A stretch of 40,706 bases of DNA from Eubacteriaceae bacterium (GCA_910574915.1 CAJTCR010000049.1:1-40706), one strand, 5' to 3'; positions 17,106-26,207 are shown, numbered from the stretch's first letter. Made by a program: numbers and translations. Notes: generated from the sequence alone by a model not told the origin.

Positions 17106-17198
17106 AAGCCGCGCCCTCCCTGTTTCGTTTCCTGGTAAATTTATTCTATCATGATCCCACGCAGATGTAAAGGTCGCCATTGGCAGCCTGCCCCCCCC

Positions 17199-17255
17199 CC
17201 TGATTAAAAAAGAGGCTGGAGCACCATACGTGCTTCATCCTCTTTTTTAATCAGG
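17199..17255. terminator. Bidirectional rho-independent terminator
   Basis: A perfect 17-bp stem (CCTGATTAAAAAAGAGG and its complement) around a 23-nt loop, with T-runs on both strands. It lies between the GPH transporter and the AAA pair, both on the minus strand, and contains the transporter's stop codon, so it ends the transporter transcript. A C10 homopolymer (17191-17200) abuts it. Confidence 0.85.
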
Positions 17256-18423
17256 CGTTCGATTTAAAGCCGAATAAAGAAGTCAATACGCCCTGTCCGA
17301 TTTTCTGTCCTACGGAGTTTGCGGAAAACAGCACGCTCTGCACGCGAATGCCTGTTTTCCATTCGCCGTAATCAATGCAGTCTCCGATCATCGCGCCGCC
17401 CAGGCCCATAGGAAATCCGAATCCGATCCCGCGAACCAGCCCTGTCCCAAGCAGCCATGTCACATTGTCCGCAGGCCCTAAAATAAAAGCAATCTGACCG
17501 CCCAGCATTAACAGCGCTCCAAACAGAACCATTTTTTGCTTGGATATTTTTCCAAGCAGCCCAGGTACGATCATCATTAAAAATACGCCCGGGACGTTGC
17601 TTACTGCCACATAAGCACCCATCAGCCCAAGATTGCCCGCCACATTGCCTAGATAATATACCGATACTGACAAGTTGAAAATCAGGATCATATTGTTGCA
17701 GATATTCATTAATAACGTCATAATCCAATATTTGTTTTGAAACGCGACCTTTACACCCGCGACAATATTTTCCGGCGGCGCATCGTTTTCCACGCGTTCT
17801 TTTACAAACAGCACGTTCAAATAAAGGAAGAAAATACCTAACACGCCAAATACAAGCGTCGATTTAATCCATGCAGACTGCAAGTTCTGCCCGCCAAAGA
17901 AATTGACCATCGGTAAAATCGCACTTGCCAGAATCGTCTGCATCGCAGCCGCAAACAGCATAGAGCACACAAGCATCTGGGAACGGTCAAGGGCATCCCC
18001 TGTCGCATAAGACGGCAAAGAGCCATGTGCCATGCAAAGGAGTGTATAAAAAATCGTGTTGAATAAATTATAGGTGACAAAGATAAAAATAAGCTGAATC
18101 ATCGGCACCGTATGCGGAACCATAAAAACCAGTACGACAGAGGCAACCATAGGAACCGTCCATCTCAATAGGACAGGAATGCAATGTCCGTGCCTGCTTT
18201 TGTGCGTATCGATAATCTGCCCGGCAACCAGGTCGGAAAACCCGTCAAAGATTTTGGAAATCAGGATTACAATGCCGATCGAGGTAGGGTTGATTCCCAT
18301 AACATCCGTATAAAACATTAAGACATATGCACTGAACAGCGTGTACAGCGCATTCAGCCCAATCTGCCCGGAACCGTAAATCAGCTTTTCAAATATGCCG
18401 ACCTTCTCATTTTTTTGTAACAT
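17251..18423 (-). CDS. GPH family sugar:cation symporter, C-terminally short
   Basis: 390 residues with about ten membrane segments. It has the MelB/LacS/XynB-type N-terminus (EKLIYGSGQIGLNALYTLFS), the cytoplasmic-loop motif DGFSDLVAGQIIDTHKSRHG, and the late motif GDCIDYGEWKTGIR. Family members usually have about 450-480 residues and twelve spans. This one ends in GFKSNA just after the start of the eleventh span, exactly within the terminator stem, so the last two spans are missing. It may be a decayed transporter. It is transcribed divergently from the LacI regulator, from a promoter sharing an operator with the Nif3-SGNH operon, and probably imported the sugar that operon processes. Confidence 0.88.
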   Translation of the reverse strand: MLQKNEKVGIFEKLIYGSGQIGLNALYTLFSAYVLMFYTDVMGINPTSIGIVILISKIFDGFSDLVAGQIIDTHKSRHGHCIPVLLRWTVPMVASVVLVFMVPHTVPMIQLIFIFVTYNLFNTIFYTLLCMAHGSLPSYATGDALDRSQMLVCSMLFAAAMQTILASAILPMVNFFGGQNLQSAWIKSTLVFGVLGIFFLYLNVLFVKERVENDAPPENIVAGVKVAFQNKYWIMTLLMNICNNMILIFNLSVSVYYLGNVAGNLGLMGAYVAVSNVPGVFLMMIVPGLLGKISKQKMVLFGALLMLGGQIAFILGPADNVTWLLGTGLVRGIGFGFPMGLGGAMIGDCIDYGEWKTGIRVQSVLFSANSVGQKIGQGVLTSLFGFKSNA

Positions 18424-18473
18424 AATTGTCTCGCTCCTTTCTTTTTCCTACGTTGCGCAACATCGATAAACAA

Positions 18474-18502
18474 ACAATAAACGAATTTACTTATCAAGTC
18501 AA
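18474..18502 (-). promoter_or_regulatory. Promoter/operator of the GPH transporter gene
   Basis: On the minus strand, TTGACT (18502-18497), 17 nt, TATTGT (18479-18474). The module reads TTGACT-N-GATAA-N-TAAAT-NN-GTTTAT and matches the promoter at 19740-19768 at 23 of 29 positions, including inside the spacer. A palindrome ACTTAT-N7-ATAAGT (18489-18507) overlaps the -35. Binding by the LacI regulator encoded alongside is inferred. Confidence 0.72.
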
Positions 18503-18589
18503 TAAGTTTATCTCCTTGTCGCACATTTTCGACATTTTAGATGAAACAGCGAGATCGTTTTTGTGCATATTTACTGTTTTACAAAATGC

Positions 18590-18618
18590 TTGACCGCTAT
18601 ATTTTATTAGATTACAAT
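18590..18618 (+). promoter_or_regulatory. Promoter of the LacI regulator gene
   Basis: TTGACC (18590-18595), 17 nt, TACAAT (18613-18618), 37 nt before the ATG. It lacks the GATAA/TAAAT module of the transporter and operon promoters, so the regulator may not be autoregulated through that site. Confidence 0.75.
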
Positions 18619-18655
18619 AGAACTAACGAAACAGACACTAAATGAGAGGTATTTT

Positions 18656-19645
18656 ATGGCAACGATTAAAGATATTGCCGATGAAGTCGGCATTTCCAAA
18701 GCGGCAGTATCAAGGATACTGAACCGGAAGGGTTCCTTTAGCCCTGATACAATCGCGAAAGTAGAAAAAGTCGCACGTAAACTAAATTACGCATCCACCG
18801 CTATGTTGCAGCAGGAAGCAACAGAATCTACCAGGCTGATCGCTGCCATATTCCCGCCTGCTGAGTTTCCTTATTACGGCTATTTATCCGCGCTGTTGGA
18901 AAAGGAAGCTTATGACTACGGATACAACCTTATGCTCTGCGGCTCCTTGTTTGACCGGGAAAAAGAAGAGGAATGCTATCGGTATCTGCGTGAAAAGCGA
19001 ATCTGCGGCATCCTTCTTGGAAGCTACACCTATGACGCAACGATGTTAAGCAGCCAGGATTTCCCAGTCGTTACGATCGGATATAAGCTTGCCAAAAACA
19101 TTCCCGCTGTCCGCACGGACAACTATTCCATCGGCAGGATTGCCGCAAAGCACTTGCTGAGCAAAGGGTGTAAAAAGCTTCTCTATATTACGGGGTATCT
19201 GGGCGGGCCAAAAGAAGACCTCCGGTACAAAGGCTTCGCGGAAGAGCTCGCTTTGCGCCAATGCGAATCATGGATCTATGAGATCAACATGGATATGCAG
19301 CTCGTCAATGATTTTTCAGGCATTATTTCGCAGATGATCCTGGAGCATCCAGATGCAGACGGCGTATTTGCCGAGACGGACGCGCTTGCGATGAACTGCA
19401 TCCAGATTTATCTGGGGCTTGGATACCGCATTCCCCAAGACCTTAAGGTGATCGGCTATGGAAACCTGCAATTTTCGATTTTTTCCAATCCGCAGCTTAC
19501 GCTTGTGCAGGAAAATACAAAAGAAATCGCAAGAAAAGCGATTTCCCTTTTAATCGAAATGATCGAAACAGGAAAAAACGACTCGCAGTCTCTGCCGCAG
19601 GAAATTATCGTGCCGGTTTCTTTAAACGAGCGCAAAACAACCTGA
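18656..19645 (+). CDS. LacI-family transcriptional regulator
   Basis: 329 residues. The helix-turn-helix is TIKDIADEVGISKAAVSRIL (3-22), followed by a hinge helix region and a periplasmic-binding-like effector domain with the typical VRTDNYSIGRIAAKHLLSKG and GVFAETDALAMNCIQ. The C-terminal strand is EIIVPVSLNER. It would repress, in the absence of a sugar effector, the divergent GPH transporter and the downstream Nif3-SGNH-deacetylase-esterase operon, whose promoters share one module. GAGAGG is a modest ribosome binding site about eight bases before the ATG. Confidence 0.93.
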   Translation: MATIKDIADEVGISKAAVSRILNRKGSFSPDTIAKVEKVARKLNYASTAMLQQEATESTRLIAAIFPPAEFPYYGYLSALLEKEAYDYGYNLMLCGSLFDREKEEECYRYLREKRICGILLGSYTYDATMLSSQDFPVVTIGYKLAKNIPAVRTDNYSIGRIAAKHLLSKGCKKLLYITGYLGGPKEDLRYKGFAEELALRQCESWIYEINMDMQLVNDFSGIISQMILEHPDADGVFAETDALAMNCIQIYLGLGYRIPQDLKVIGYGNLQFSIFSNPQLTLVQENTKEIARKAISLLIEMIETGKNDSQSLPQEIIVPVSLNERKTT

Positions 19646-19739
19646 CAAAATAGTTCCTGCTGGTTCCGCGCAAATATGGTAAATTTAGATAAAAAATCAG
19701 TCATCTATTTATCGGAAATGGAGAAAAGAAATAAATTTG

Positions 19740-19768
19740 TTGACTAGATAAATAAATAAGTTTATCAT
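19740..19768 (+). promoter_or_regulatory. Promoter/operator of the Nif3-SGNH-deacetylase-esterase operon
   Basis: TTGACT (19740-19745), 17 nt, TATCAT (19763-19768). The interior GATAAATAAATAAGTTTATC (19747-19766) is a palindrome with arms GATAAA/TTTATC. The whole module matches the GPH promoter at 23 of 29 positions. Apart from this promoter, the 194-bp gap before the first gene shows only AATCA/GAATCA short repeats (19796-19823). Confidence 0.75.
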
Positions 19769-19839
19769 TTGCTTATCTAAATCTATCAGTAAACGAATCA
19801 ATCAATGAATCAGTAATGAATCAGTATGGAGGAAAGATT

Positions 19840-20727
19840 ATGACCATTCCAAGCAAAATGGAAGAAACTGTATTAGAAAACGTCTATCAGGCAAATCCCT
19901 GTCAAAAACAGCGGCTTACGGTACAAAACGTCATTGACAAAATACTCGATGATATGTGCGGCGGCTCTAAATTTGAACAGACCTGCGACATTATCCCTGT
20001 TGGAAATCCAGACAATGATGTGACCGGAATTGTGACCTCGTTTATGGCAACGTATGATGTGATCCAGGAAGCGGTGCGCCTTGGAGCAAATTTTATTATT
20101 ACGCATGAGCCTACCTGGTTTACTGGCAATGATGCAACCGACTGGTGCGCACAAGACAGCGTTTATCTTGCAAAGCGCAAATATCTGGAAGACCACGACC
20201 TGACTGTCTGGCGGCTGCACGACCATATGCACCTTGGTTCTGACACCGACTATATTTACGAAGGGCTGCTGACAGAGCTTGGCTGGCACCAGTATCTGCT
20301 GCCGGACGAAAAGTATCCCTGGATATATGAGCTGCCGGAAACAACTGTCGGCAAGCTTGCCGAGTTTTTCAAAGCAAAGCTGCATATGCAGACGATTCAG
20401 ATTATCGGTGCACCGCAGATGAAGGTAAAGCGTCTGGGCATCCTTGTAGGCGGCGGGAGCCTTGGCTTTGGCGCGGAAGCGATGCCGATGCAGGTAATGG
20501 AACGCAACCGCCTGGATCTTTTGATTGTCGGCGATATTACAGAATGGACGATTTGCGCTTATATCAACGACGCTTATCAGATGGGCTTTAACAAAGCAAT
20601 GCTCACTCTGGGACATGAGAGAAGCGAAGAAGCCGGCATGAAATACCTGGCTCCTTGGCTGCAAGAACGGTTTCCTGATATCCCGGTTTCCTTTGTGGAC
20701 GCAAAAGAGCCGTTCAAATACTTGTAA
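19840..20727 (+). CDS. Nif3-like dinuclear metal-centre protein
   Basis: 295 residues from the ATG at 19840, set by GGAGGA at 19828-19833; an upstream in-frame start would lack such a site. Candidate metal ligands are the histidine in IITHEPTWF, the histidines in RLHDHMHLG, and H and E in LGHERSEEAG near the C-terminus, matching the two-part metal site of the Nif3/YbgI family. The family forms hexameric rings; biochemical function is largely unknown, with hydrolase activity suggested for some. Here it is first in an operon with three predicted carbohydrate-esterase-type enzymes, so a hydrolytic role on the same compound is possible (inference). Confidence 0.85.
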   Translation: MTIPSKMEETVLENVYQANPCQKQRLTVQNVIDKILDDMCGGSKFEQTCDIIPVGNPDNDVTGIVTSFMATYDVIQEAVRLGANFIITHEPTWFTGNDATDWCAQDSVYLAKRKYLEDHDLTVWRLHDHMHLGSDTDYIYEGLLTELGWHQYLLPDEKYPWIYELPETTVGKLAEFFKAKLHMQTIQIIGAPQMKVKRLGILVGGGSLGFGAEAMPMQVMERNRLDLLIVGDITEWTICAYINDAYQMGFNKAMLTLGHERSEEAGMKYLAPWLQERFPDIPVSFVDAKEPFKYL

Positions 20728-20760
20728 CAACTTGTAAAAATAGGAAAGAAGGATACGGTT

Positions 20761-21942
20761 ATGAAATGGGTAAGCTCCTTTTATTATTTGCCGATTCCCT
20801 ATGGAATCCCGCTCGCAACGGTTGCCGACCAGACACAGCAGGTAAGCTTTATAAACAACCTGCGCGGCAGCAAAATCCGTCTGAGATTTTCCAACCGTTA
20901 TTCCAGCCATCCGCTGGTGCTTGACAAAGTAAAGGTCAATAACCGTGCGGTTACGCTGCACGGGGAAACGACGGTGCGCCTTGCGCCTTTTGAAGAACAA
21001 TGGAGCGACGAGCTGGATTGTTCCGTTGCGCCTGGTGATAAAATCGTCGTTTCTACCTATATCAAAGACGCACAGGTTATAGAAAGCGCCTGTATTTTCT
21101 GGTCGCGTAAGGGCGCGCTTGTAAAGCTTAGTACCTCCGGTGATTATACGGACGGCGGTGATTTTGCTACCTGCAACGCACAAGAAATATATCCGATTGT
21201 CGCACAGGACGAAAACAAGGGGATGCTGTTTTATGGATTTCGCGGATTGCAGGTTTATACAGACGATGCCGTAAGCGTCACGGCTGCCTTCGGCGACTCT
21301 ATTACGCATATGTCTTATGTGACAAACGCCCTTTATAAGCGCCTTTGCGAACAATATCCCGGCAGGGCGGCATTATTAAACTGCGGGATCGGCGGAAACC
21401 GCCTGCTGCACAACGCTACCTTTGTCGATACGATTCCGGGCAACGCTGCCTGTTTTGGCGAGGCAGGCATAAAGCGCTTTGAGCAGGACGTCTTTTCCAC
21501 AGAAGCAGTCGATACCGTACTTTTGCTTGAAGGAATCAATGATATTATGCACCCGGTTCAGTTTGGCCATCTGGATGAACAGGTGCGCGCTGAGGAACTA
21601 GAACAAGGATACAAACGCCTGATTGAAATCGCGCACAGCCACAACGCGCGCATATTTGCAGCGACAATTCCCCCTTGCGGCAGCCCCGCGTATCCCGCGG
21701 ACTGGCTTGCGCAGTTTGAACACACCCGGCTGGATCTGAACGAACGCATTCGTTCCGGCATCGGTTTTGACGGCTTCTTTGATTATGACGCCGCCGTGCG
21801 CGACCCGCACCACCCGGGCTATCTGAAAGCGGACTGCCATATCGGCGACGGGCTGCACCCAAATGACAAAGGCGGAGCTGTAATGGCAGACATCATTGAT
21901 TTGCAGCAGTTATTAGGAGGATATACCGATGCCAAACGCTAA
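20761..21942 (+). CDS. SGNH/GDSL hydrolase with N-terminal beta domain
   Basis: 393 residues, cytoplasmic by lack of a signal peptide. An N-terminal beta-rich domain (1-170) precedes the hydrolase. The SGNH blocks are: nucleophile Ser180 in AAFGDSIT, glycine in GIGGNR (210-214), Asn260 in LEGINDI, and Asp363/His366 in DGLHP. Two-domain SGNH proteins of this kind are often carbohydrate acetylesterases, and the neighbouring deacetylase and esterase support deacetylation of imported glycans. The ribosome binding site GAAAGAAGGA precedes the ATG. Its 3' end overlaps the deacetylase gene by 14 nt. Confidence 0.9.
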   Translation: MKWVSSFYYLPIPYGIPLATVADQTQQVSFINNLRGSKIRLRFSNRYSSHPLVLDKVKVNNRAVTLHGETTVRLAPFEEQWSDELDCSVAPGDKIVVSTYIKDAQVIESACIFWSRKGALVKLSTSGDYTDGGDFATCNAQEIYPIVAQDENKGMLFYGFRGLQVYTDDAVSVTAAFGDSITHMSYVTNALYKRLCEQYPGRAALLNCGIGGNRLLHNATFVDTIPGNAACFGEAGIKRFEQDVFSTEAVDTVLLLEGINDIMHPVQFGHLDEQVRAEELEQGYKRLIEIAHSHNARIFAATIPPCGSPAYPADWLAQFEHTRLDLNERIRSGIGFDGFFDYDAAVRDPHHPGYLKADCHIGDGLHPNDKGGAVMADIIDLQQLLGGYTDAKR

Positions 21943-22780
21943 AATTCATACAATGCTTTTTCCCGGCGGAAAACACAAAGCACTGACACTCAGCTATGAT
22001 GACGGTGTCTTGCAGGACTGCCGCCTAATCAAACAAATGGCTGCCTACGGCATCAAAGGAACGTTCAACCTAAACTCGGCACTGCTTGGAAGAGCGGAAC
22101 AGATGGAGGTTCGCGGCAAAACCGTCGATATTTCCACCGTCCGCGCAGAAGACGTCTGCACACAGTATCACGGATTTGAAGTCGCTACGCATGGTTCTAA
22201 GCATTCCGCACTGACTAGCTACGGAAGCGCTGCGCTGGCAGAAATCATCGCAGACCGGGCTGCACTGGAAAAGCTCACAGGATATCTGGTGCAGGGACAC
22301 GCCTATCCGTTTGGGCTATATGATAAAAGCGTGCGCAGGATGCTGCGTACCGCAGGCATCCGTTATGCACGCACCGTCGTTTCCACCCATGCGTTTGACC
22401 TGCCAAAAGATTTTTTAAAGTGGCACCCGACCTGCCACCATGCAGATCCTGACCTGATGCAGCTTGCAGAACAATTCTGCACACAAAATCCGCTTTGGGG
22501 CAAGCCGCAGCTATTTTTTCTATGGGGCCACGCTTACGAATTTGACGCGGATCAAAACTGGGAAGCGATCGATGCCTTTTTCTCTTATGTATCTGCGTAC
22601 AGCGACCAGATCTGGATGGCAACGAACGGGCAGATTGCCGATTATGCCGAAGCTTTTCACAGCCTGCGTTATTTTGCGAACGGCAGCAGCGTCTACAATC
22701 CGTCTGCGCATACGGTATATTTGGAATCATGCGGCACAGTCTATCAGATCCCATCCAATGCAACGGTTGTACTAGACTAA
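21929..22780 (+). CDS. Polysaccharide deacetylase family (CE4/NodB-like) protein
   Basis: 283 residues with no signal peptide. The metal triad is visible: the aspartates of SYDDG (D24, D25) and the histidines of ATHGSKHS (H88, H92). The family removes N- or O-acetyl groups from sugars using a divalent metal. TAGGAGG is eight bases before the ATG, inside the end of the SGNH gene, so the two are coupled. Intracellular location suggests action on imported oligosaccharides rather than on the cell wall. Confidence 0.88.
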   Translation: MPNAKIHTMLFPGGKHKALTLSYDDGVLQDCRLIKQMAAYGIKGTFNLNSALLGRAEQMEVRGKTVDISTVRAEDVCTQYHGFEVATHGSKHSALTSYGSAALAEIIADRAALEKLTGYLVQGHAYPFGLYDKSVRRMLRTAGIRYARTVVSTHAFDLPKDFLKWHPTCHHADPDLMQLAEQFCTQNPLWGKPQLFFLWGHAYEFDADQNWEAIDAFFSYVSAYSDQIWMATNGQIADYAEAFHSLRYFANGSSVYNPSAHTVYLESCGTVYQIPSNATVVLD

Positions 22781-22793
22781 GGAGGACAAGATT

Positions 22794-23585
22794 ATGGCAA
22801 TGATGCGTGTATCTTTTTTATCTGAGGCGCTTTGCCGCAGTGTTGATCTGAATGTGATCGTACCAATGGAAACTATGGGAATCCCAGGAGAAGTGAAACC
22901 GCAAAAACCGTCTGTTTTTAAAACGCTTTATTTACTAAACGGCTACAGCGGCAACCAGGATGACTGGCTGACCTATTCGAATATCCGGGCGCTGGCGGAT
23001 CAGTATAACCTTGCCGTCGTCATGCCTGCGGGCGAAAACCATTTTTACGTGGACGGCACCGCGCGGGGAACTTTTTACGGCGAATTTGCAGGAAAAGAGC
23101 TTGTGGAATTTACTAGAAACATGTTTCCCCTGTCGCACAGGCGCGAAGACACATTTATCGGCGGATTGTCTATGGGCGGATTTGGAGCTGTCAGGCTTGG
23201 CTTTTATTACTTTTGCAATTTCAGTAAAATCGTCAGCTTATCCGGCGCTTTTGTCACAGACCGGATCGCAGGCATGAAAGAAGGGTATACCGACGGCGTC
23301 GGCGATTTTGCCTACTATCAGTCGGTTTTTGGAGATCTAAGCCGCATCCAGGACAGCCCAAAAGATCCGTACTGGTGCGCGAAGCGGGCACTGGAAGCAA
23401 AGATGGCTCCAAAGCTGTACCTGTCCTGCGGCACCGAGGATTTCTTAATCGAAGAAAACCGGAAGGCTAAAGCAAAATTCGAACAGCTCGGCATCGTTCC
23501 GCACTATGCGGAAGATACCGGCATCCATGACTGGAAGTTCTGGGACAAGCAGCTAGAACAGGTGCTTGCCTGGCTTTTGACATAA
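22794..23585 (+). CDS. Alpha/beta hydrolase, esterase D/EstA-like
   Basis: 263 residues. The nucleophile elbow is GLSMGG with Ser126. Acid and base candidates are the Asp in CGTEDFLIEEN and the His in TGIHDWKFW. The N-terminal LYLLNGYSGNQDDWLTYSN matches the oxyanion-hole region of the esterase D/tributyrin-esterase family, which cleaves small acyl esters, including acetyl and feruloyl groups on sugars. AAGGAGG precedes the ATG by eight bases. It is the last gene of the operon; its stop codon directly abuts the stop of the convergent LacI gene. Confidence 0.88.
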   Translation: MAMMRVSFLSEALCRSVDLNVIVPMETMGIPGEVKPQKPSVFKTLYLLNGYSGNQDDWLTYSNIRALADQYNLAVVMPAGENHFYVDGTARGTFYGEFAGKELVEFTRNMFPLSHRREDTFIGGLSMGGFGAVRLGFYYFCNFSKIVSLSGAFVTDRIAGMKEGYTDGVGDFAYYQSVFGDLSRIQDSPKDPYWCAKRALEAKMAPKLYLSCGTEDFLIEENRKAKAKFEQLGIVPHYAEDTGIHDWKFWDKQLEQVLAWLLT

Positions 23586-24614
23586 TCAGGTCACATACAT
23601 CCCCGCCGACTCCCGCACCAGTAAATGACACGGCAGCTCCATGCGCACACATGCCTGGTGCCCGCCCTGCAAGCGGTCTTTTAGCGTCAGTACGGCAAGG
23701 TGCGCCATATCCCCCTTTGGAATGCGAATCGTCGTCAGCATAGGGGAACAGCGCACGGCTTCTTCAATATCATCAATCGAAATTACCGCGGGGCGGTACG
23801 CCTGCTTTTTGCGCCGCCCGTTCGCGTCTTTCATCGCCTGTAAAAACCCAAGCGCGGTCACATCGTTGGCACAAAATACGGCTGTCGGCGGCTTATGCAG
23901 CGCCGCCAGCCTGGAAAACGCCTGGTAGCCTTCTTCTCTTGTCTGGTTCGTCGATACAATATATTCATAAATCATCGAAATCTTGTGATTGAGCAGGCAT
24001 TCGTAATAGCCGCTGTACCTTGCTTCCATCGTACAGTCGCCGATATAAGCAATACTCGTATGCCCAAGCTCCAGCAAATATTCGACAGCCATCGCTGCGG
24101 CATGTGCGCCGTTACAGGTCACTTCATCCATCCGGTAATCCATCGGATTGCGGTCGACGGCTGCCACGCCGCGGTATTTGCGCAGGATCACATCGGCTTC
24201 CTGCTGCGGGCATTTGCCAAGCACCAGGATCCCGTCGGCACGCACCCTGCCTGCCGCGGCACTGAGCAGCGAAATATCCGGGACGTTCAAGACCTGTCCC
24301 AGCACGCAGTTTTGTTTATAGCATTCTGTCTCGATATGGCGGTATAACTCTGCAAAAAAAGGGTCTTCCTCCAAAGAATGAAACCGTGCCAGAAGAATGT
24401 CTATCGCATACTGCTTTGCTTTTCCCTGCTTTCCCCTGCCGCTCATCTTAAGCTGCCTGGCATTTTGGTCTGGCACATACGACAGCTCTCTTGCCGCCTT
24501 TCGAATGCGCTTTGTCAAATCCTGGTCTTTGCACTGGTAATCAGGATTGTTTAATACCCTTGATACAGTCGCAACGGACGCCCCGGTCATCTGCGCGATT
24601 TTTTTCAGTGACAT
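23586..24614 (-). CDS. LacI-family transcriptional regulator, last gene of the ssu-like operon
   Basis: 342 residues. The helix-turn-helix LKKIAQMTGASVATVSRVLN lies at 3-22, with an effector domain from about 65 and the C-terminal ELPCHLLVRESAG typical of LacI/PurR proteins. It lies 37 bp after the permease gene on the same strand, so it is probably part of the transporter operon. LacI control of a sulfonate/nitrate-type importer is unusual. The three GAAAACGTTTTC-like sites upstream of the binding-protein gene are good candidates for its operators (inference). Confidence 0.92.
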   Translation of the reverse strand: MSLKKIAQMTGASVATVSRVLNNPDYQCKDQDLTKRIRKAARELSYVPDQNARQLKMSGRGKQGKAKQYAIDILLARFHSLEEDPFFAELYRHIETECYKQNCVLGQVLNVPDISLLSAAAGRVRADGILVLGKCPQQEADVILRKYRGVAAVDRNPMDYRMDEVTCNGAHAAAMAVEYLLELGHTSIAYIGDCTMEARYSGYYECLLNHKISMIYEYIVSTNQTREEGYQAFSRLAALHKPPTAVFCANDVTALGFLQAMKDANGRRKKQAYRPAVISIDDIEEAVRCSPMLTTIRIPKGDMAHLAVLTLKDRLQGGHQACVRMELPCHLLVRESAGMYVT

Positions 24615-24651
24615 CGCCCTAATTTCCTTTCGTGAAAATAGATGCTGCGTT

Positions 24652-25425
24652 TTATTTCAGTCCGCGCTTTTTCAGCAGATAGTTTTCGACACTGGAAAAA
24701 ATTCCTTTATCTATAACAATCCCGATCAGCACAATCACAAGCATCACCGTCATCACCTGGTTAATATCCGCTAAGTCGCGCCCGATCATCAATGTATAGC
24801 CAAGCCCGACGGACGCCGACATTACCTCGCCTGACATCAGCGCCCTCCACGCAAACGACCATGCCTGCTTCAAGCCTGCGACAAACGAAGGCAGCGCTGC
24901 CGGAAAAATAACCTTTGTGTACATATTTGCCGGCGTAACGCCCATCGTCTTTGCCGCTTTGATATAAATCGGCGGCACTTCCTTGATTCCGCTTTCAACT
25001 GCAAGCGAGATGCTGAATACCGACCCCATCACAACTACAAATATAATCGAGCTTTCATTTAAGCCAAACCACAGAATCGCAAACGGCACCCAGCAGACGC
25101 TAGGAAGCGTCTGGATACCGAGCAGCAGCGGTTTTAAATTTCTGGATAAATATTCGGACTGGATAATCAGTATTCCAAACAGCACGCCCACGACTAGCGA
25201 AATTGCAAATCCGGTCAGTACACGCAGCATACTTTTTGCCACCGCAGCAAACAGCGTACCGTTTGCCAAAAGCGCCTGCACGCTCTGCGCCACGCCTGAC
25301 GGATGCGGCACCGCATAAGGCTTTGCCCATGCAAGCCAGTCCGTCGCCGCCACATACAATAGCTGCCAGGCTGCCAGCAGCCCAATTAAAAACAGTACAC
25401 TCCCTGCAAGTTTACGCGTTTTCAT
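24652..25425 (-). CDS. ABC transporter permease (SsuC/TauC/NrtB-like)
   Basis: 257 residues with about six membrane segments and the EAA-loop AAKTMGVTPANMYTKVIFPA, typical of permeases for nitrate, sulfonates, taurine and thiamine precursors. Its ATG overlaps the ATPase stop by 4 nt, so the genes are coupled. It forms the membrane channel of the importer with the ATPase and lipoprotein encoded just upstream. Confidence 0.92.
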   Translation of the reverse strand: MKTRKLAGSVLFLIGLLAAWQLLYVAATDWLAWAKPYAVPHPSGVAQSVQALLANGTLFAAVAKSMLRVLTGFAISLVVGVLFGILIIQSEYLSRNLKPLLLGIQTLPSVCWVPFAILWFGLNESSIIFVVVMGSVFSISLAVESGIKEVPPIYIKAAKTMGVTPANMYTKVIFPAALPSFVAGLKQAWSFAWRALMSGEVMSASVGLGYTLMIGRDLADINQVMTVMLVIVLIGIVIDKGIFSSVENYLLKKRGLK

Positions 25426-26207
25426 CCCTTCACCTCCGGGCGGTCAAATTCATCCGCCATGCTCTTTCTGGCGCTTAAGCTTACCTGATCTAAAATCTGC
25501 CTGCGCAGCGCGGTAAACTCCGGCGCTTCGATATTTCTTGGGCGGGCAAAGCGAATCGGGATGATCTGCTTGATCTGTCCCGGATTTTCCGCCATCACAA
25601 CAACACGGTCTGCAAAATAAATCGCTTCCTCCACACTGTGCGTGACATAAAGAATCGTCTTTTTGGTCTTTTCCCAGATCTCCTCAAGCTCCGCGCGCAA
25701 AATATTAATCGTCTGCTTGTCCAGCGCCGAAAACGGCTCGTCCATCAAAAGCAGCTTGCTGTCCAGCGCCAGCGCGCGCGCCAGTGCCGTCCGCTGCTTC
25801 ATGCCGCCGGAGATCTGGTGGATCGGATACTCTCGGTACTGCCATAGCTGCACCATCTTTAAATATTTTTCCGCAATCTGCATCTGTTCTTTTTTGGAAT
25901 GCCCTGCCGCTTCCAGCCCGAACATCACGTTCTGCATCACATTCAGCCACGGGTAAAGCGCCGCTTCCTGAAACATAACGACACGGTCTGCGCCAGGCGC
26001 GGTTACCTTTTTTCCATCCAGCATAATCGTGCCGTCCGTAGGCGTATCCAGCCCTGCCACAAGATTTAAAAGCGTGGACTTTCCGCACCCCGACGGCCCT
26101 ACGATACAGATAAACTCGCCTTTTTCCACTTCCAGCGAAACATCCTGCAACGTCTCTTTTTTCGTATCACCAAAAATCTTGCTAATTGAATTCAGTTGTA
26201 AATACAT
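25422..26207 (-). CDS. ABC transporter ATP-binding protein (SsuB/TauB/NrtD-like)
   Basis: The start is the ATG at 26207 (261 residues, MYLQLNSISKIFG). An upstream start would add 18 basic residues and is rejected because GGAGGAGA lies immediately before 26207. Walker A is GPSGCGKST, the signature ISGGMKQRTALARAL, Walker B LLLMDEPFSALD, and the H-loop is in YVTHSVEEAI. The 5' end overlaps the binding-protein gene by 26 nt. Confidence 0.93.
   Translation of the reverse strand: MYLQLNSISKIFGDTKKETLQDVSLEVEKGEFICIVGPSGCGKSTLLNLVAGLDTPTDGTIMLDGKKVTAPGADRVVMFQEAALYPWLNVMQNVMFGLEAAGHSKKEQMQIAEKYLKMVQLWQYREYPIHQISGGMKQRTALARALALDSKLLLMDEPFSALDKQTINILRAELEEIWEKTKKTILYVTHSVEEAIYFADRVVVMAENPGQIKQIIPIRFARPRNIEAPEFTALRRQILDQVSLSARKSMADEFDRPEVKG

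Noticed and set aside
19873..21354. Long open frame of 493 codons on the minus strand across the Nif3 and SGNH genes
   Set aside because: It lies antisense to two well-supported genes with clear catalytic motifs and ribosome binding sites, and its product has the composition of a shadow frame with no recognisable domain.
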